The notes beneath the pieces are model-generated. The model had not been told where the DNA came from. It made no database searches and saw only the letters and a program-made list of their open reading frames with translations. A stretch of DNA of 64,000 bases from Acanthochlamys bracteata (Eukaryota > Streptophyta > Magnoliopsida > Pandanales > Velloziaceae). The stretch's first letter is position 1. The number at the start of each line of letters is the position of its first letter. The translations under genes were made by a program, and so were the position numbers. The DNA is taken from NCBI GenBank assembly GCA_019914995.1, contig CM034137.1:186001-250000 (forward strand), given 5' to 3'. Below, one piece after another: positions 13,283 through 25,928 of the stretch.

Positions 13283-13497
13283 TGGATTTAGGATGCTTTT
13301 GAAATTATTTATAAAATAATATTTTTTTAAAATAAAAATTTTTTTTATTTTTAAAAAATAATAAAGTTATGATAATAAAAAATATTTATTATATAAATTT
13401 TTTTAACATTATTTAAATTTTAAATAAATTTTTTAAATATTTATAAAAAATATAAAATTTAAAAAAAATTAAAAATCAGTATTTGATATGCACTGCC
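13283..13497. repeat. AT-rich repeat, candidate MITE copy
   Basis: Starts near ttttgaaattatttataaaa, carries the aaattttttaaatatttata core, and ends tatttgatatgcac, resembling the end of the 7.75-kb copy. Confidence 0.45.
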
Positions 13498-13794
13498 TAA
13501 CGTAACTCCTAGACGAGTGAGTAAACGACGAAGGACTGTTGTTTTCGGGGTTTCCCTACATCGATCGAGAAAGAGCAATGTCTGTCCACAAGGCAAACTA
13601 ACTTTTTTTTTTGGGAAATATACATGTATGGTGTGGTTCTAATTAAATGGATGCAGACTGGATTGACAGGCGAGATCACTGGTTTTACTTGGTAGCAGTA
13701 GCAAGACCCCATGCTGTGTAGGTCCCCCCGCAGTGTCCCTATCCGAGTTTGCCCTTCGATTCCTTAATTATTGAACCAATATTTCAACAATTTA

Positions 13795-14048
13795 AAATGA
13801 GTTTGAAATTATTTATGAAATAAAATTTTTTTAAAATAAAAAAAATTTTTTTTTTAAAAATAAGTTTTATTTTTTTATTTTTAAAATATAATAAAAATAT
13901 ATAATAAAAAATTTTCATTACATAAAATTTTTTTATATTTTCTAAATTTTTTAATAAATTTTTTAAATATTTATAAAATATATATTAAAAAATATAAAAT
14001 AAAAAATTCCGTTAAAAAAAAAAAAAAAAAAGCAAACGCACCCTCAAC
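13795..14048. repeat. AT-rich repeat, candidate MITE copy
   Basis: Starts gagtttgaaattatttatga, has the ttatgaaataaaa and aaatatttataaaatatata blocks seen at 7.75 and 43.1 kb, and ends in a long A run followed by gcaaacgcaccc. Confidence 0.5.
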
Positions 14049-14359
14049 TTGGAGTGAGGGACTACGACTTTTAGTTGCTACGTATATCTATTTACTACTT
14101 CATAATGAGCGCTATATTTTACATTGTTAACCTTCTGGAAGCCGGTACTCGGATCGGGCTGTATGTAACTCTTTGTTTAATCCATAACGACATAGTTTTT
14201 ATAACGAACATTTGGTACACAAATTATCACATTACCCTTTCTTCTCCACGTTCAGTTACTTTGTTAAAACAATACTCGCTGACAGCAAGGACTTGTACAG
14301 CAAGCTTTCCTTATCACATGGGGGTCCCACCTTCGAACCTCAATCATCTCTTCTTCGAC

Positions 14360-14367
14360 TATTTAAA
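14360..14367 (+). promoter_or_regulatory. TATA-like box of the DUF1677 gene
   Basis: TATTTAAA about 195 bases before the start codon, the best TATA candidate upstream of the gene. Confidence 0.35.
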
Positions 14368-14560
14368 CCATGTTTCTATCTTCTGCGCTACACAGAAGAA
14401 GAAAGAAAACCAGCGAAGAAGAACCGAAAATGGGCGAATTTGCAGATGAAGAACAACAGGAACCAGCGGAGATCGTCGCTTGGGAAACCGAGCGGTGAAA
14501 TTTCAGCTGCCGATTCAATCTCGTGAACGCTACAACTGATTCGGGTTGCGATTCAGTCAA

Positions 14561-14935
14561 ATGGAGATGGTGATTGAAGCTGATTTGGTGTTATGCGAGT
14601 GCTGCGGTCTAGCAGAAGAATGCACGCCGGAGTACATCGAACTTGTTCGAACCAAATTCTGCGGTCGATGGGTTTGTGGGCTCTGCGGGGAAGCGATTCA
14701 AGACGAAATGAATCGAACCGGGCAGTCCGGTACTGGTTCGATTACGGCGGAAGAAGCGGTAGGGAGACACGCAGGGTTTTATACCGCGTTCAGGTTGGCG
14801 ACTACAACGGCTGCATTGTCAGATAGATTGATCGCTGCTGTGAGACAGATCATGAAAAAAAGTCTTAGTAGTCCAAAAAATTCACAGAAGGTCTCTGCCG
14901 CTGCTGGATCTGTGCTTGCTGGAGAGGTAATTTGA
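14561..14935 (+). CDS. DUF1677 family protein
   Basis: Intronless, 124 residues, plant-specific DUF1677 family of unknown molecular role. The conserved Cys-rich core is visible at residues 12-44: LCECCGLAEECTPEY followed by FCGRWVCGLCGEAI, a probable metal-binding pattern of paired cysteines. A second conserved block, AEEAVGRHAGFYTAFR, follows, and the Ser/Lys-rich C-terminus contains MKKSLSSP. Start chosen at the first ATG (14561); a second ATG two codons later is equally possible. Some family members were described as senescence-associated; I infer nothing about function here. Confidence 0.85.
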   Translation: MEMVIEADLVLCECCGLAEECTPEYIELVRTKFCGRWVCGLCGEAIQDEMNRTGQSGTGSITAEEAVGRHAGFYTAFRLATTTAALSDRLIAAVRQIMKKSLSSPKNSQKVSAAAGSVLAGEVI

Positions 14936-16089
14936 TTCGATTATTGAATAATAACGTTGATATTCGGAGGATGGAGATCGAAGATGAATTTCAAAGCTGA
15001 GATTGGATCTCTTCATATATGTGGAGTAGATGTATGGAAATATATGTGGTGGTAGTAGTAGTAGTAGTAGAAAATTAACGATGAATGTTTTATCTGCAAG
15101 TGTAAATACATCTGGAGTTTCTAATTTATTTGTAGTTGAGTTGGTTGAAGATTCTCTTTTTTATTTCGTGTTTTTTAGGTGAAGAATTTGTGCGTCTTTT
15201 CTTTTTGGGGTTCTTGACAATTTGATTGAATTAGAAATTTCCATACCATTAGAAATGTTTCATCTTTTGTATGATGTTTCTAAGAAAGAAGCCATTGATT
15301 ATCTCACAATTTGATATGATAATTAAGCAAACAACAGTTCATCTTTACAATTTGTAATGGGAAGTTTCATACATATATATATATGAGCCAGCACAACAAA
15401 CCCATTTGATGTTTTAAACTTTGGAAGATTGATTCTATGCATGATTATATAATATATATTGGCATCTCACTAGAACATACCTTCCATTACTTATATAGTT
15501 TTGTTATTATTCATTTTAGCACTAATTAGACCCTATTTGAGTCATGGAAGGCATCAAATCTAGAACCATCGGTTGCAGGTTTGAGCTTGCAAATATGAAC
15601 TCGTACAACAAGAATTGATATAGATATATGTTGTCCACGTAAGCACGCGTCCAAAATTTGGTTGGTAAAATGAAAATAATTAAGATCAACAAGAAATTCC
15701 ACAGTCTGATCTTATTTGCTTAAGCTGAACAGCATGCGCGTGTTTAGTTGGTCTCGTAGTTTTATATGATTTGTGTTGTTTTCAACATAAAAACTACGTA
15801 TTAATCATGATTTATTTACTAGTCAATTCTATGAAGAATAATTAATTAAGCGCGAATTAAAAGATATTTGTTTTCTAGATGTCGATCATGTTAGCATCTA
15901 TTATCTGCGCTTGCTGGCTATATATGTTGTGGACATCTTCGATAAAAACAAGTTTAATGTATGTGCTTTTCTAACGACTTGTGAAAATTTATTTATTTTA
16001 GAAAAGATAACAAATTAAATATCACATATATTTATTTTTAACGTATAAAAAGTTTCAGCGAGGAGAGAGATAGTCGCCTCACATACCTA

Positions 16090-16970
16090 CAGAATCGGAC
16101 CGAATATCGAACCGAAAAACTGTTCGGATTACGGTTCTCGGATTGAACCGTCGGATCAACCGGTTAAACCGTCGGATTAATAATATTAAAGCATTTTTAA
16201 CTAATAATAATAATTATAGTAAAAAATTTACTGCTAATAACACTACTAATAATAATATCTATAGCAATCATAACAAAAGATTAAAGTATTTTTATTATAT
16301 CATTACTATTAATAACAACAGCAATAATAATTACAGTAAAAATTAAAATATTGCTACTATAATTGCCATCACTAATAATAATAATAACAACTAAAATTTA
16401 TAAATAGAAATTTTTAAATAAATTTAAGAGATTAGAAAAAAAATAAAATTATAAAATAGATAAATCATAAAAGAAATATAACAAACTTTTTTAGGTATAC
16501 ATATTTGAGGCTAAATATTTTGCAATATAAAAAATTTAAAAATCACTAATAATCACTTCGTCATCCCAAGTAAGGATCTCATCCCCCGACGTCGTCGAAT
16601 TCAGTCGATTCAAACCATCTGATTCGTCCTTTCAAACGGCAGTTGACACTGCCTGTGATATTTATAAATAATAAATAATAAATTATATTTTTTACAATAT
16701 CATATTAAAATGTTAAATTTAAACTACATATTATTTTTCAACATAAAATTATTAATAATTATTTTTTGTATTAAATATATCATCAATTTAAAATTTTAAA
16801 TTAATTTTAAAAAAATTTTTCAATTCAATTTGATTCGAATGGATGGATCGATTGAATTAAAGCGAGTTAAATCGGATCAAAATGGATCGATCGTATAAAC
16901 GATTTTTTTAAAAATTTGAATCTGTTTATCGTCTGAATCGACCCGTCGAGACAACTATGCACAGACCTAG
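16090..16970. repeat. Candidate transposable-element remnant
   Basis: The left part has repeated aaccg/ggttc words (for example ggatcaaccggttaaaccg), the middle is low-complexity AAT/AAC triplets, and the right part repeats gatcgat/aatcgg words before gaatcgacccgtcgagac. This pattern is typical of degenerate plant repeats. Boundaries are approximate and no coding remnant was found. Confidence 0.3.
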
Positions 16971-17496
16971 TCAACCAGCTGCTTCTTCCCGTAATAAAGA
17001 ATACAAAAATCACAACAGAAAAATCGAGCAAAGTAAATCATAGATTAGACTAGAAAGTCAAAGCTTTCGCCATGACCACAAGGACCACATGCACGCACGT
17101 GTCAAGCTGACTGGATCTAACTGCCATAGCTAGCTCTCTTGGTTTTCAACCAACAGAGCTAGATTATACTTAATTGGAGTTAAAAGCACACTCAAAGAAT
17201 CATCAATCTATTTCAAAAAATGTTTTAGAGCAAATTAAATCTGCCAACTATCAATTTTTATATTTTCAAAATTAATTAAAACAAAAAAATTAAATTTTAC
17301 TTTTAACTTATTTTTAAAAAAAATTGATTTTTTATATTTTATTTTCACAACACGCACTTATTGATACTTCATCAATCACTCGATGTACTACACTTCCGAG
17401 ATCTTTCCTCTCCTTTGGCAAAACCCAAAGCTAAAACAAACATCGCGAACCGAGTCATTGATCCAGTCATTCAAGCAACTTGCATGACTTTCCTTC

Positions 17497-17507
17497 TATT
17501 ATATATC
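17497..17507 (+). promoter_or_regulatory. TATA box of the lipoxygenase gene
   Basis: TATTATATATC about 150 bases before the start codon, followed by an A-rich leader. Confidence 0.45.
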
Positions 17508-17652
17508 AGCATAAAAAATGTTCAATTCCTTCTTTGAATATTTATTTCGTTCCCTTTTTTTTCATCTGATATATCAAAGAAAGAAACAAATATTGTTTTA
17601 GTTAATTTGCTGTTTCTGAAAACAATCGACTTAGATTCTTTCATCGACTACA

Positions 17653-20600
17653 ATGGCTGCCTGCTGCAAAGAGATCGTTGCAGGCAAGTCTATGTCTCTG
17701 TTAGAAAGATCAAGTTTCCTCCAGGGTTCAGCTGCTATACTTCACCGTACCAGCAACAACAACAGCAGCATGCTCTGTTTCAGTTCCATCAAACAGGGTA
17801 GGACAGCCGAGCTCAGACAAAAGAGATCAGCACCACAACCTCCGGTGATCACCGCAGCTATAAGTGAAGAGATAGAGAAGCTTGTGGTGAGAACGTTTTC
17901 GAAGCCGGCAGAGAAGAAGATTAAACTCACTGCAACGGTGATTGTTAGGAGTAAAAGTAAACAAGATTTTCGCGAAACCGTCGCCAGTCACCTCGATGCT
18001 TTATCTGATAAGATTGGAAGAAACGTTATGTTACAGCTCATCAGCAACGATCTCGATCCAAGTAACTAATCGAGTCGATATACAAGAATTCAAAATTTTC
18101 TCTGATTCATTAATTTTGTTCTTTTGAAATCTAAACAGTTGTGTGTGTATATGATTCGTGATCAGGAACGAAGAATCCGAAGAAAAGCGGCGAGGTAGCG
18201 ATAAAAGACTGGAGGCGGAAGCGGCAAACGAAAGGATCGGACAAGGTTGTATACAATGTTGAGTTCTTTGTCGAACCAGATTTCGGCGAGCCAGGTGGAG
18301 TGACGGTGTTGAACAAACACCAGAGAGAGTTCTTTCTAGAAGCGATCGTTATCGAGGCCTTGCCCGGCACCGGCGATGCGATCCACTTCCCCTGCAACTC
18401 GTGGGTTCAGTCTAACAAAGACCTCTCTGCTAAAAGGGTCTTCTTCACCAACAAGGTTTTAAACTTCAAAACCAATAATATGGACCTTTATTAAATTGTT
18501 CGTTTTGTTGTTCGGGGTTTTAATCGCGTCCTTCGGTTGATTATAGCCTTATCTTCCATCGGAGACACCGGCGGGGCTTCAAATGTTGAGAGAAAACGAG
18601 TTAAAAGAGCTCCGAGGAGAAGGCACCGGAATCCGTAAGCTCTCCGATAGGGTGTATGATTATGCTACGTACAATGATCTAGGAAACCCTGATAAAGGAC
18701 CGGAGTTTTCTCGTCCGATTCTCGGCGGCAAGAAGATGCCGTACCCTAGACGGTGTCGGACAGGTCGCCCGCCGACAGATACTGGTGAGACATTGCTAGC
18801 TGTCTTGGACTTAGTCTAATGGAAAAACAATTCAAAATTCAACAATCGCAAGCTAGAGAAAATGAAAGAAGACAACGAAACAATGTCTCAGTCTACGTTC
18901 AAGTTGTTTAAAAATAATCGATAATGTTCACTTCGATATTTAAATATTTAGTCATATACATGTACTTACTTTTGGTAAAAATCGATCGATCAGACTTGCT
19001 ATGCGAGAGCCGAGTTGAGAAGCCGCACCCGGTCTACGTCCCACGAGACGAAGTATTCGAAGAACTGAAGCAGGACGCGTTTACGACTGGAAGATTAAAG
19101 GCAGTACTGCACACACTCATTCCCTCACTCATAGCAACCATCTCCTCCTCCGACGATCACGGTTTCCATGCCTTCCACAACGTTGATAACCTCTACAAGG
19201 AAGGACTCCTACTCAAAGTGGGAATAATACCGGATCATCTCCTGCAGAAGGTCCCTCTTGTTCGTAGGATTCAGGAGTCTAGCCAAGGCTTACTTCGTTA
19301 TGATATTCCACATATCATCTCCAGTAAGCTTGTTTTACAAGGTTCATGCCTGCGTTATATAAAACTAGTCATGTTAATTAAAATGTTTTTGTCGTCCGTG
19401 TTACGGCAGAGGACAAGTTCGCATGGCTTCGAGACGACGAATTTGCTCGGCAAGTGATCGCTGGAGTCAACCCGGTCAACATTGAGAGGGTCAAAGTCTT
19501 GCCGCTAGTCAGCAATTTGGACGAAACCATATACGGCCCGCGAGAATCGGCAATAACAGAAGCCCATATCTTACCCCAACTTAATGGGCTGACAGTCCAG
19601 CAAGCCATTGAAGAAGGCAAGCTTCTCATGCTGGACTACCATGATATCTACTTGCCTTTTGTGGGCCGGATCAATTCGATAGCTGGCCGGAAGACTTATG
19701 CTACAAGAACCATTTTCTTCTCGACTCCGTTGGGAACTTTGAAGCCGATTGCCATAGAGCTTGACCTTCCTCCGGCTACTCCCGGCGGTACGCGGCCTAC
19801 GCGTGTGCTTACGCCGCCTACCGACGCCACTACAAATTGGCTGTGGCAACTTGCCAAGGCTCATGTCTGCTCCAACGATGCTGGTGTGCATCAGCTAGTT
19901 AACCACTGGTGAGACTAGATATATATCCACTTGAATTTTATAGTTCGTTGTCAGTATTGTAACCGTATAAACGCTCTGAATAGGTTGAGGACGCATGCGT
20001 GCCTGGAGCCTTGCATACTAGCGGCTCATCGGCAACTAAGCGCGATGCACCCGGTATACAAGCTACTGCATCCTCACATGCGGTACACGCTTGAGATCAA
20101 CGCACTGGCGCGACAAAGCCTCATCAATGCCGGCGGAGTGATAGAATCCTGTTTCACGCCAGGTCCGTTCTGCGGGGAGATAAGCGCCGCATATTACAGG
20201 AATCATTGGCGTTTCGACCTCGAGGGCCTCCCCGCCGATCTCCTTCGAAGGCAATTATATTCTGCTTCTCGTCATAATTATAAATCAACAAGACCAAGTA
20301 ATTAGACATTGCTAACTTTTTTGCTTCTCGTGATTCTTGAATGAAACAGGGGAGTAGCAGTGAAGGATTCTTCACAACCGCATGGACTGAAGTTGCTCGT
20401 AGAAGATTACCCATACGCCAACGATGGGCTTCTGCTATGGGCAGCAATCCAAAAGTACGTGAATGCATATACAAAATGCTACTATAATGGGCCGGTCCAA
20501 ATAAAATCGGACAGAGAATTGCAAGCCTGGTACCACGAGTTCGTCCACGTAGGACACGCAGACAAACGCCACATGGCATGGTGGCCCAAACTCGACACGC

Positions 20601-21112
20601 CAGCTGACTTGGCATCTATACTCACTACTCTTATCTGGACAGCGTCAGCTCAGCACGCAGCCCTCAACTTCGGGCAGTACCCTCTCGGAGGCTACGTGCC
20701 GAATCGGCCACCTTTGATGCGGAAACTCGTTCCGGATCCCGACACGAATGACCTCGAGTATGCGGATTTCGTCGCGGACCCGCACAGGTATTTCCTATCT
20801 GCACTGCCGGGGGTTCTAGAAGCTACCAAGTATATGGCAGTGGTGGATACGTTATCGGCGCATTCGCCGGACGAGGAGTATCTCGGCAACAGGCACCAGG
20901 CGACGACGTGGACGGCTGACGCTGCAGCGGCTGAGGCGTTCAGAGAGTTCGCGGAGGAGGTGAGGCTCGTGGAGAAGGAAATCGAGAGGCGGAATGCGGA
21001 TCCGAAGAGGAGGAACAGATGCGGCGCCGGAGTGTTGCCGTACGAGTTGCTCGCTCCTAGCTCAAAGGAGGGAGTCACTTGCCGCGGTGTGCCTAACAGT
21101 GTGTCAATATAG
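17653..21112 (+). CDS. LOX6: Chloroplast 13-lipoxygenase (type 2)
   Basis: Non-heme iron dioxygenase that oxidises linolenic/linoleic acid at C13 in plastids, feeding jasmonate and leaf-aldehyde synthesis. Exons: 17653-18061, 18166-18455, 18547-18784, 18994-19323, 19410-19908, 19984-20250, 20350-21112, giving 931 residues. The Ser-rich first ~55 residues look like a transit peptide; a PLAT/LH2 domain follows (to about 240), then the catalytic domain. The five iron ligands are present: H588 and H593 (QLVNHW / LRTHAC, split across exons), H780 and N784 (QHAALNF), and the C-terminal I931 (GVPNSVSI). Ala in RQSLINAGG predicts the S stereoisomer, and Cys-Phe in VIESCFTPG fits 13-specificity. Downstream blocks resemble LOX3/LOX4/LOX6, so the exact orthologue symbol is tentative. 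Exon 6 ends at a GC donor. Confidence 0.93.
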
Positions 21113-22955
21113 AAGATAAAATTTTGAAAAAAAAAAAAAGAGAATATTTGTTTAATTATTAACTTTTAATATACGCATACTTTTTTAGTATTAATTTTGC
21201 TTCCAAAAACTTAATTCGTGTTTGCAAATTCTTTTGAGGAGATAACAGTTAATCTGGTTAATCTGCGGCTACAACAGAATCCTAAAACTAATAAATTAAT
21301 GTTTTGCTAAGGAAGAGGAGGAGCAGGAAACATGGGATGGAATGAAGAAGAAAAAGATGCACGCCTTTTGTATGTATGCGTTAGTGGAAGGAATAGTTTC
21401 AAAAGTTGAACAAAAGAATCATTCAGAAAGGAATTGAATATGGGAGTGGCCTAACTTAACTTTGTTTTTCTTCAGTGCTAGCTTCACCACCACCAGACAC
21501 TATTGCTTGCTGTCTGTGTTAATTGAAAGGCCATGACAGATCAGATAACTCATCAACCAAAGGATAAAAAAACAAGTGCTATAATGTAATATAAATTCTT
21601 AGATAAGCTAATTGCCAATAATAATCTCCAGCTTATCTACTGTGATTGTAAACAGAGCGGAAGCCTGAAGGTAACCCTAATTGGACAAGCCCATTATGAA
21701 ACGGCACTTTTTAACTTATTATTTTATCGCTTTAATTATGCCATAATATCGGGAGATGACTGTGGGCATAATAGTGCGCCTAAAAAGTGGTCCCAGTTAA
21801 ACACGCGTGAACTGCCGTAACTCGATAAGCAGCTACACAGTCCAAACAGAAAACAGCTATTGTTTTTACAAAAATTTTTTAAAAACATTATGGGACCCAC
21901 CACATTAAGAAGGTATTTGAAATCTTTTTTAAATTATCATATTCTGAAAAATAAAATTTGTAATTTTTTCACTTAAAAATATAATAAATTAGAATAAAAC
22001 TTTATTATATAATTTTTTTAAATTATAAAAATATAAAATATATTTTTAAAATAAATAAAAATATTTTTTTAAAGCAAAGTAGTTATTATAGGCATGGGAA
22101 GCAGCGCCTCTGCGGGATTAATAACTAATTAATTCTCTGGGGGGGGCGTTAACGGCACTACATCTTTATTTTTTTTTTAAATTCTACAATTTTGTATAAA
22201 ACTTTATTTTATAAAATTCATTTTTACTTAATTAAAATAAGTTTTTATATAATGTTTCTTATAAAAACTTCTAATATTGTGCACAAGAGTATATAAATAT
22301 GGCATCATAAGAGTTATCCTAATTTTCCGCACGAACGGTTTCACCTAATTGTAATATACTCTTCACTTTCTCCGTTATTACAAAAATGCTTTCCTCATAG
22401 TCTCCTTCACTCAAGAGCGGTGGCATTTGTGTGTAAATACAAGTATATATCTTGTCTCTTTTTGTAACCACAACCCCTCCCAGCCCGACAGTCCTACTAG
22501 CCGTTACTTTCTTTTCACATTCTTTTACTCAATTTTTTAATCTCTTTCTTTTTTTCTTTTCTATATTTCTGAAACCCAAAAGTTTCCTTTTTTCCCTTCA
22601 AAGAAAAAAAAAAAAAAACTTCTGCTCCATCCGTCCATGATCCGCACAGACTACTACAACTGTTTGAATCAACCGCCGACTTCCATTCTTATTTTCATCT
22701 CTTCTGATCTTCTCATTTTTCTCTTTTGCGTTTTGTAATGCATAATTAATCCATTTTATGTAATAGCTGTTTTCCATTAATATCATAATCAAATTTAAAC
22801 CATCTTCTTCTTCTTTTCTTTTTCCCACTGTCACCTTTTTCCTTCTTTAAAACCAACAACAGAGACCTCCTTCTTTTCCCCACTACTCCAACACACTCCG
22901 CTCTTCTACTCTTCTTCTTCAATCTATCTCCTCTAACTCTTCAAACAATTAATTA
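21113..22955. other. Intergenic between lipoxygenase and subtilase genes
   Basis: No gene. Two AT-rich blocks (about 21905-22085 and 22165-22270) and a pyrimidine-rich stretch (22480-22950, many CTT/TTC words) that probably forms the subtilase 5' leader. Confidence 0.55.
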
Positions 22956-25928
22956 ATGGCTTCTCTGTTCTGCTTCCTCTTCTCCTTCTTCTTTTTCGTG
23001 GTGTTGGTTTCATGCAGCGACGACAAAGAAACCTACATTGTCTACATGAACCCTTCGCACAAACCACAGCCGCACCAAACGCACGCAGAATGGTATCAGT
23101 CACACCTTGAGTCCCTCTCAATCACCGACCCCGGGTCGCACCTTCTCTACTCCTACTCTTCTTCACTCCACGCCTTCGCCGCACGTCTCTCTCCCCGCCA
23201 CGTGTCGCTCCTCCGCCGCTCGCCGTCCGTCGTCCATCTCCACCCGGACCCGCTCCTCTCTCTCCACACCACGCGATCCCCTGCTTTCCTCGGCCTACTG
23301 GGACCCACTGGCGATGCCACGTCTTCTACGATCTCCGCCGTCGATGCTGCTTCTCATGACGTCATCGTCGCTGTGCTCGACACCGGAGTTTGGCCGGAGA
23401 GTTCGAGCTTCAATGACGCCGGAATGCCTCCTGTTCCTTCTCGGTGGCGAGGAGAGTGCGAGGCGGGCGTTGATTTCTCCCCTTCTCTCTGCAACCGAAA
23501 ACTCGTCGGCGCTCGAAGCTTCTCGAAAGGATTCCGTGCCGCTGCCACGCTGGCAAATGGGTTCGGCAATGATGATGTCAGCGTTGTTTTCGCCGGTGAT
23601 GGAAAAGGCGATAAGCCGAAGGAGTTCGCGTCGCCGAGAGATAGAGATGGGCACGGGACCCACACTGCATCGACTGCCGCCGGCTCCGCCGTGCGGAACG
23701 CGAGTTTGCTAGGCTACGCCGCCGGTACCGCACGTGGAATCGCTACCGGAGCACGTGTCGCAGCGTACAAGGTCTGCTGGGCTGCGGGGTGCTACGGCTC
23801 CGACATTCTCGCTGGAATGGATGCCGCCATCTCCGATGGGGCCGATGTTCTCTCGCTTTCTCTCGGCGCTGGCGCTGCTCCATACTTCAGGGACACCATC
23901 GCCGTCGGAGCATTCGCCGCCGTGGCACGTGGAGTCTTCGTTGCGTGCTCGGCGGGTAACAGTGGTCCAGCTCCTTCAAGTTTGGCTAACGCGGCTCCGT
24001 GGTTAACCACCGTCGGTGCCGGAACGCTAGATCGAGACTTTCCCGCATACGTCACCCTTCTTTCAGGCGAGAAAATAGCTGGTGTTTCACTTTACGCCGG
24101 TAAAGGAATGGGACGCCGCATGGTCCCACTCATATACGGTGGTGATGCAGCAGCGACGATGGCGAATGGGAACTCAAGCAGCTTGTGCCTCGCCGGCGCC
24201 CTCGATCCGGCACGTGTGAGAGGCAAAATCGTGCTTTGTGATCGTGGCGTGAGCGCGAGAGTGGAGAAGGGGGCGGTGGTGAAGGCTGCAGGTGGAGCGG
24301 GGATGATTCTGGCGAACGCTGCCGTGAACGGCGAAGAACTTGTTGCAGATGCGCACCTTCTTCCGACGGTTGCCGTTGGGAAGAAGGACGGCGATAAGAT
24401 TAGAAACTATGTAAAGAGGAATTCGAGGAATGCAAAAGCAGCGCTGAGATTTGGCGGCACGGTTCTCGGTGTTAAGCCATCGCCAGTAATTGCAGCTTTC
24501 AGTTCGAGAGGGCCAAACACAATCACGAAAGAGATACTGAAGCCAGATTTGGTTGGCCCAGGCGTTAACATATTGGCTGGTTGGTCGGGTTCAGTGGGGC
24601 CTACAGCATTGGCGAAAGATCGCCGGAGAACTGCATTCAATATCATGTCAGGTAGCCGTCTAACCTCTGACTCTGTATATGTCTTAGCATTGGCTGTTTG
24701 GTCGGGTTCAGCGTTTGATATTTGGACAGCGTAAGTATGTGTGAATTGGTTTCGACGCAAAATCACTTACGTTGCTGCTGAAACAACTTTGGGATAGCTC
24801 TACTAATTGGTTAGTTTGTTGTTTAGTGGGCACACAAGCGGAAAAGTAATGAGATTAGATAAACACTGAATTTGATTACTGAAGAAGAGCTGAAACTAAG
24901 AGCGAATTGGTTTCACACTTTCACATGGTTGTTGCCTGGTGGCACTCTTTTGTTGTTTAATACAGGGTATCCTAATAGATTATAGTGGTATACACTTGTT
25001 CTTGAAGGCTTCTACACATACATAGAGATCTGGATTGTGAATCTGAAGTCACCAGGAGAGTGATATATTTAAATCTCAGCATCGGTAGCTCTTTAAAATC
25101 ACGGCCTTCCTAGAGCATGTGCACTTAGAATAGATCTTCTGTGTGTTGTAACTTTCGGACTGATTTCAATAGCCTTGAGATTAATTGCTATTGGTTATTT
25201 AGGCTGTCTCAATGAATAACTCTTTGTTATGCTTTCTCATGTATTTAGATGCATTGTGTACAGGTACATCAATGTCATGCCCACACATCAGTGGGGTTGC
25301 GGCCCTTCTCAAAGCTGCTCACCCTGAATGGAGCCCAAGCGCCATCAAGTCTGCCATGATGACCACGGCGTACACAGTTGACAACACCGGGTCTCCCCTT
25401 CATGATGCTGCTGGTAGTTCCTTTGCAAATCCGATGTCATATGGAGCAGGCCATGTAGACCCCAAGAAGGCCCTCTCTCCTGGCCTTATCTATGACATTA
25501 CCACAGAGGACTACATTGCTTTCCTTTGTTCGTTAAACTACACCCTTGGACATGTCCAGACCATTGCAAAGAGTGCAAATGTCACATGCAACAGGAGGTT
25601 CTCCAATCCAGGCGATCTCAACTATCCATCTTTTTCAGTTGTATTTGCTAAATCTAAGAGAGTGGTGAAATATGCAAGGGAGCTCACAAATGTTGGACAA
25701 CCGGGATCAGTATACACTGTTAAATTTGAAGCACCTTCTAGTGTCAGTGTAGTAGTAAAGCCTACGAAGCTGGCGTTCAAGAAGCCAGGGCAGAAGCTAA
25801 GATATACAGTCACATTCTTATCAAACAAAGTAGGCAATCCAGCTGACATGGCTTTTGGTTCAATCACCTGGAGTAGTAAGCATCACCAAGTGAGGAGCCC
25901 AGTCTCCTGTAAATGGAGTATGTTATGA
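22956..25928 (+). CDS. SBT1.8: Subtilisin-like serine protease, SBT1.8-like
   Basis: Secreted S8 family protease of the plant SBT1 group, expected in the cell wall. Two exons, 22956-24651 and 25264-25928, join inside the catalytic motif GTSMSCP and give 786 residues. N-terminal signal peptide ([16 protein letters not shown]), then an I9 propeptide (about 25-105) ending near [11 protein letters not shown]. Catalytic residues: D142 ([10 protein letters not shown]), H233 ([12 protein letters not shown]), oxyanion N335 (SAGNSGP), S568. A PA domain lies between H and S (about 375-500), and an Fn3-like domain fills the C-terminus (LNYPSFSV onward, RELTNVG). Exon 1 is markedly GC-rich, exon 2 less so. 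Most SBT1 genes are intronless, while the SBT1.8 type has an intron at this place. If the 612-base intron is retained, translation stops 26 codons later and the catalytic serine is lost. Confidence 0.93.

Larger units (their letters stand above)
12541..14560. other. Intergenic between CID7-like and DUF1677 genes
   Basis: Holds the upstream region of the CID7-like gene, two AT-rich repeat copies (about 13283-13497 and 13795-14048), and the promoter/leader of the DUF1677 gene, with TATTTAAA at 14360-14367. No other gene seen. Confidence 0.55.
14936..17652. other. Intergenic between DUF1677 and lipoxygenase genes
   Basis: Contains the DUF1677 3' UTR with a (GTA)n run near 15053-15071, plain AT-rich sequence, a candidate transposon remnant at about 16090-16970, an AT-rich block at about 17210-17345, and the lipoxygenase promoter. 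No gene seen. Confidence 0.55.

Noticed and set aside
16143..16346. Asn-rich ORF
   Set aside because: Product of AAT/AAC low-complexity repeats, not a gene.
23295..24766. Long ORFs on the opposite strand and other frames of subtilase exon 1
   Set aside because: GC-rich coding exons lack stops in other frames; the plus-strand frame carries the complete protease with its catalytic residues.
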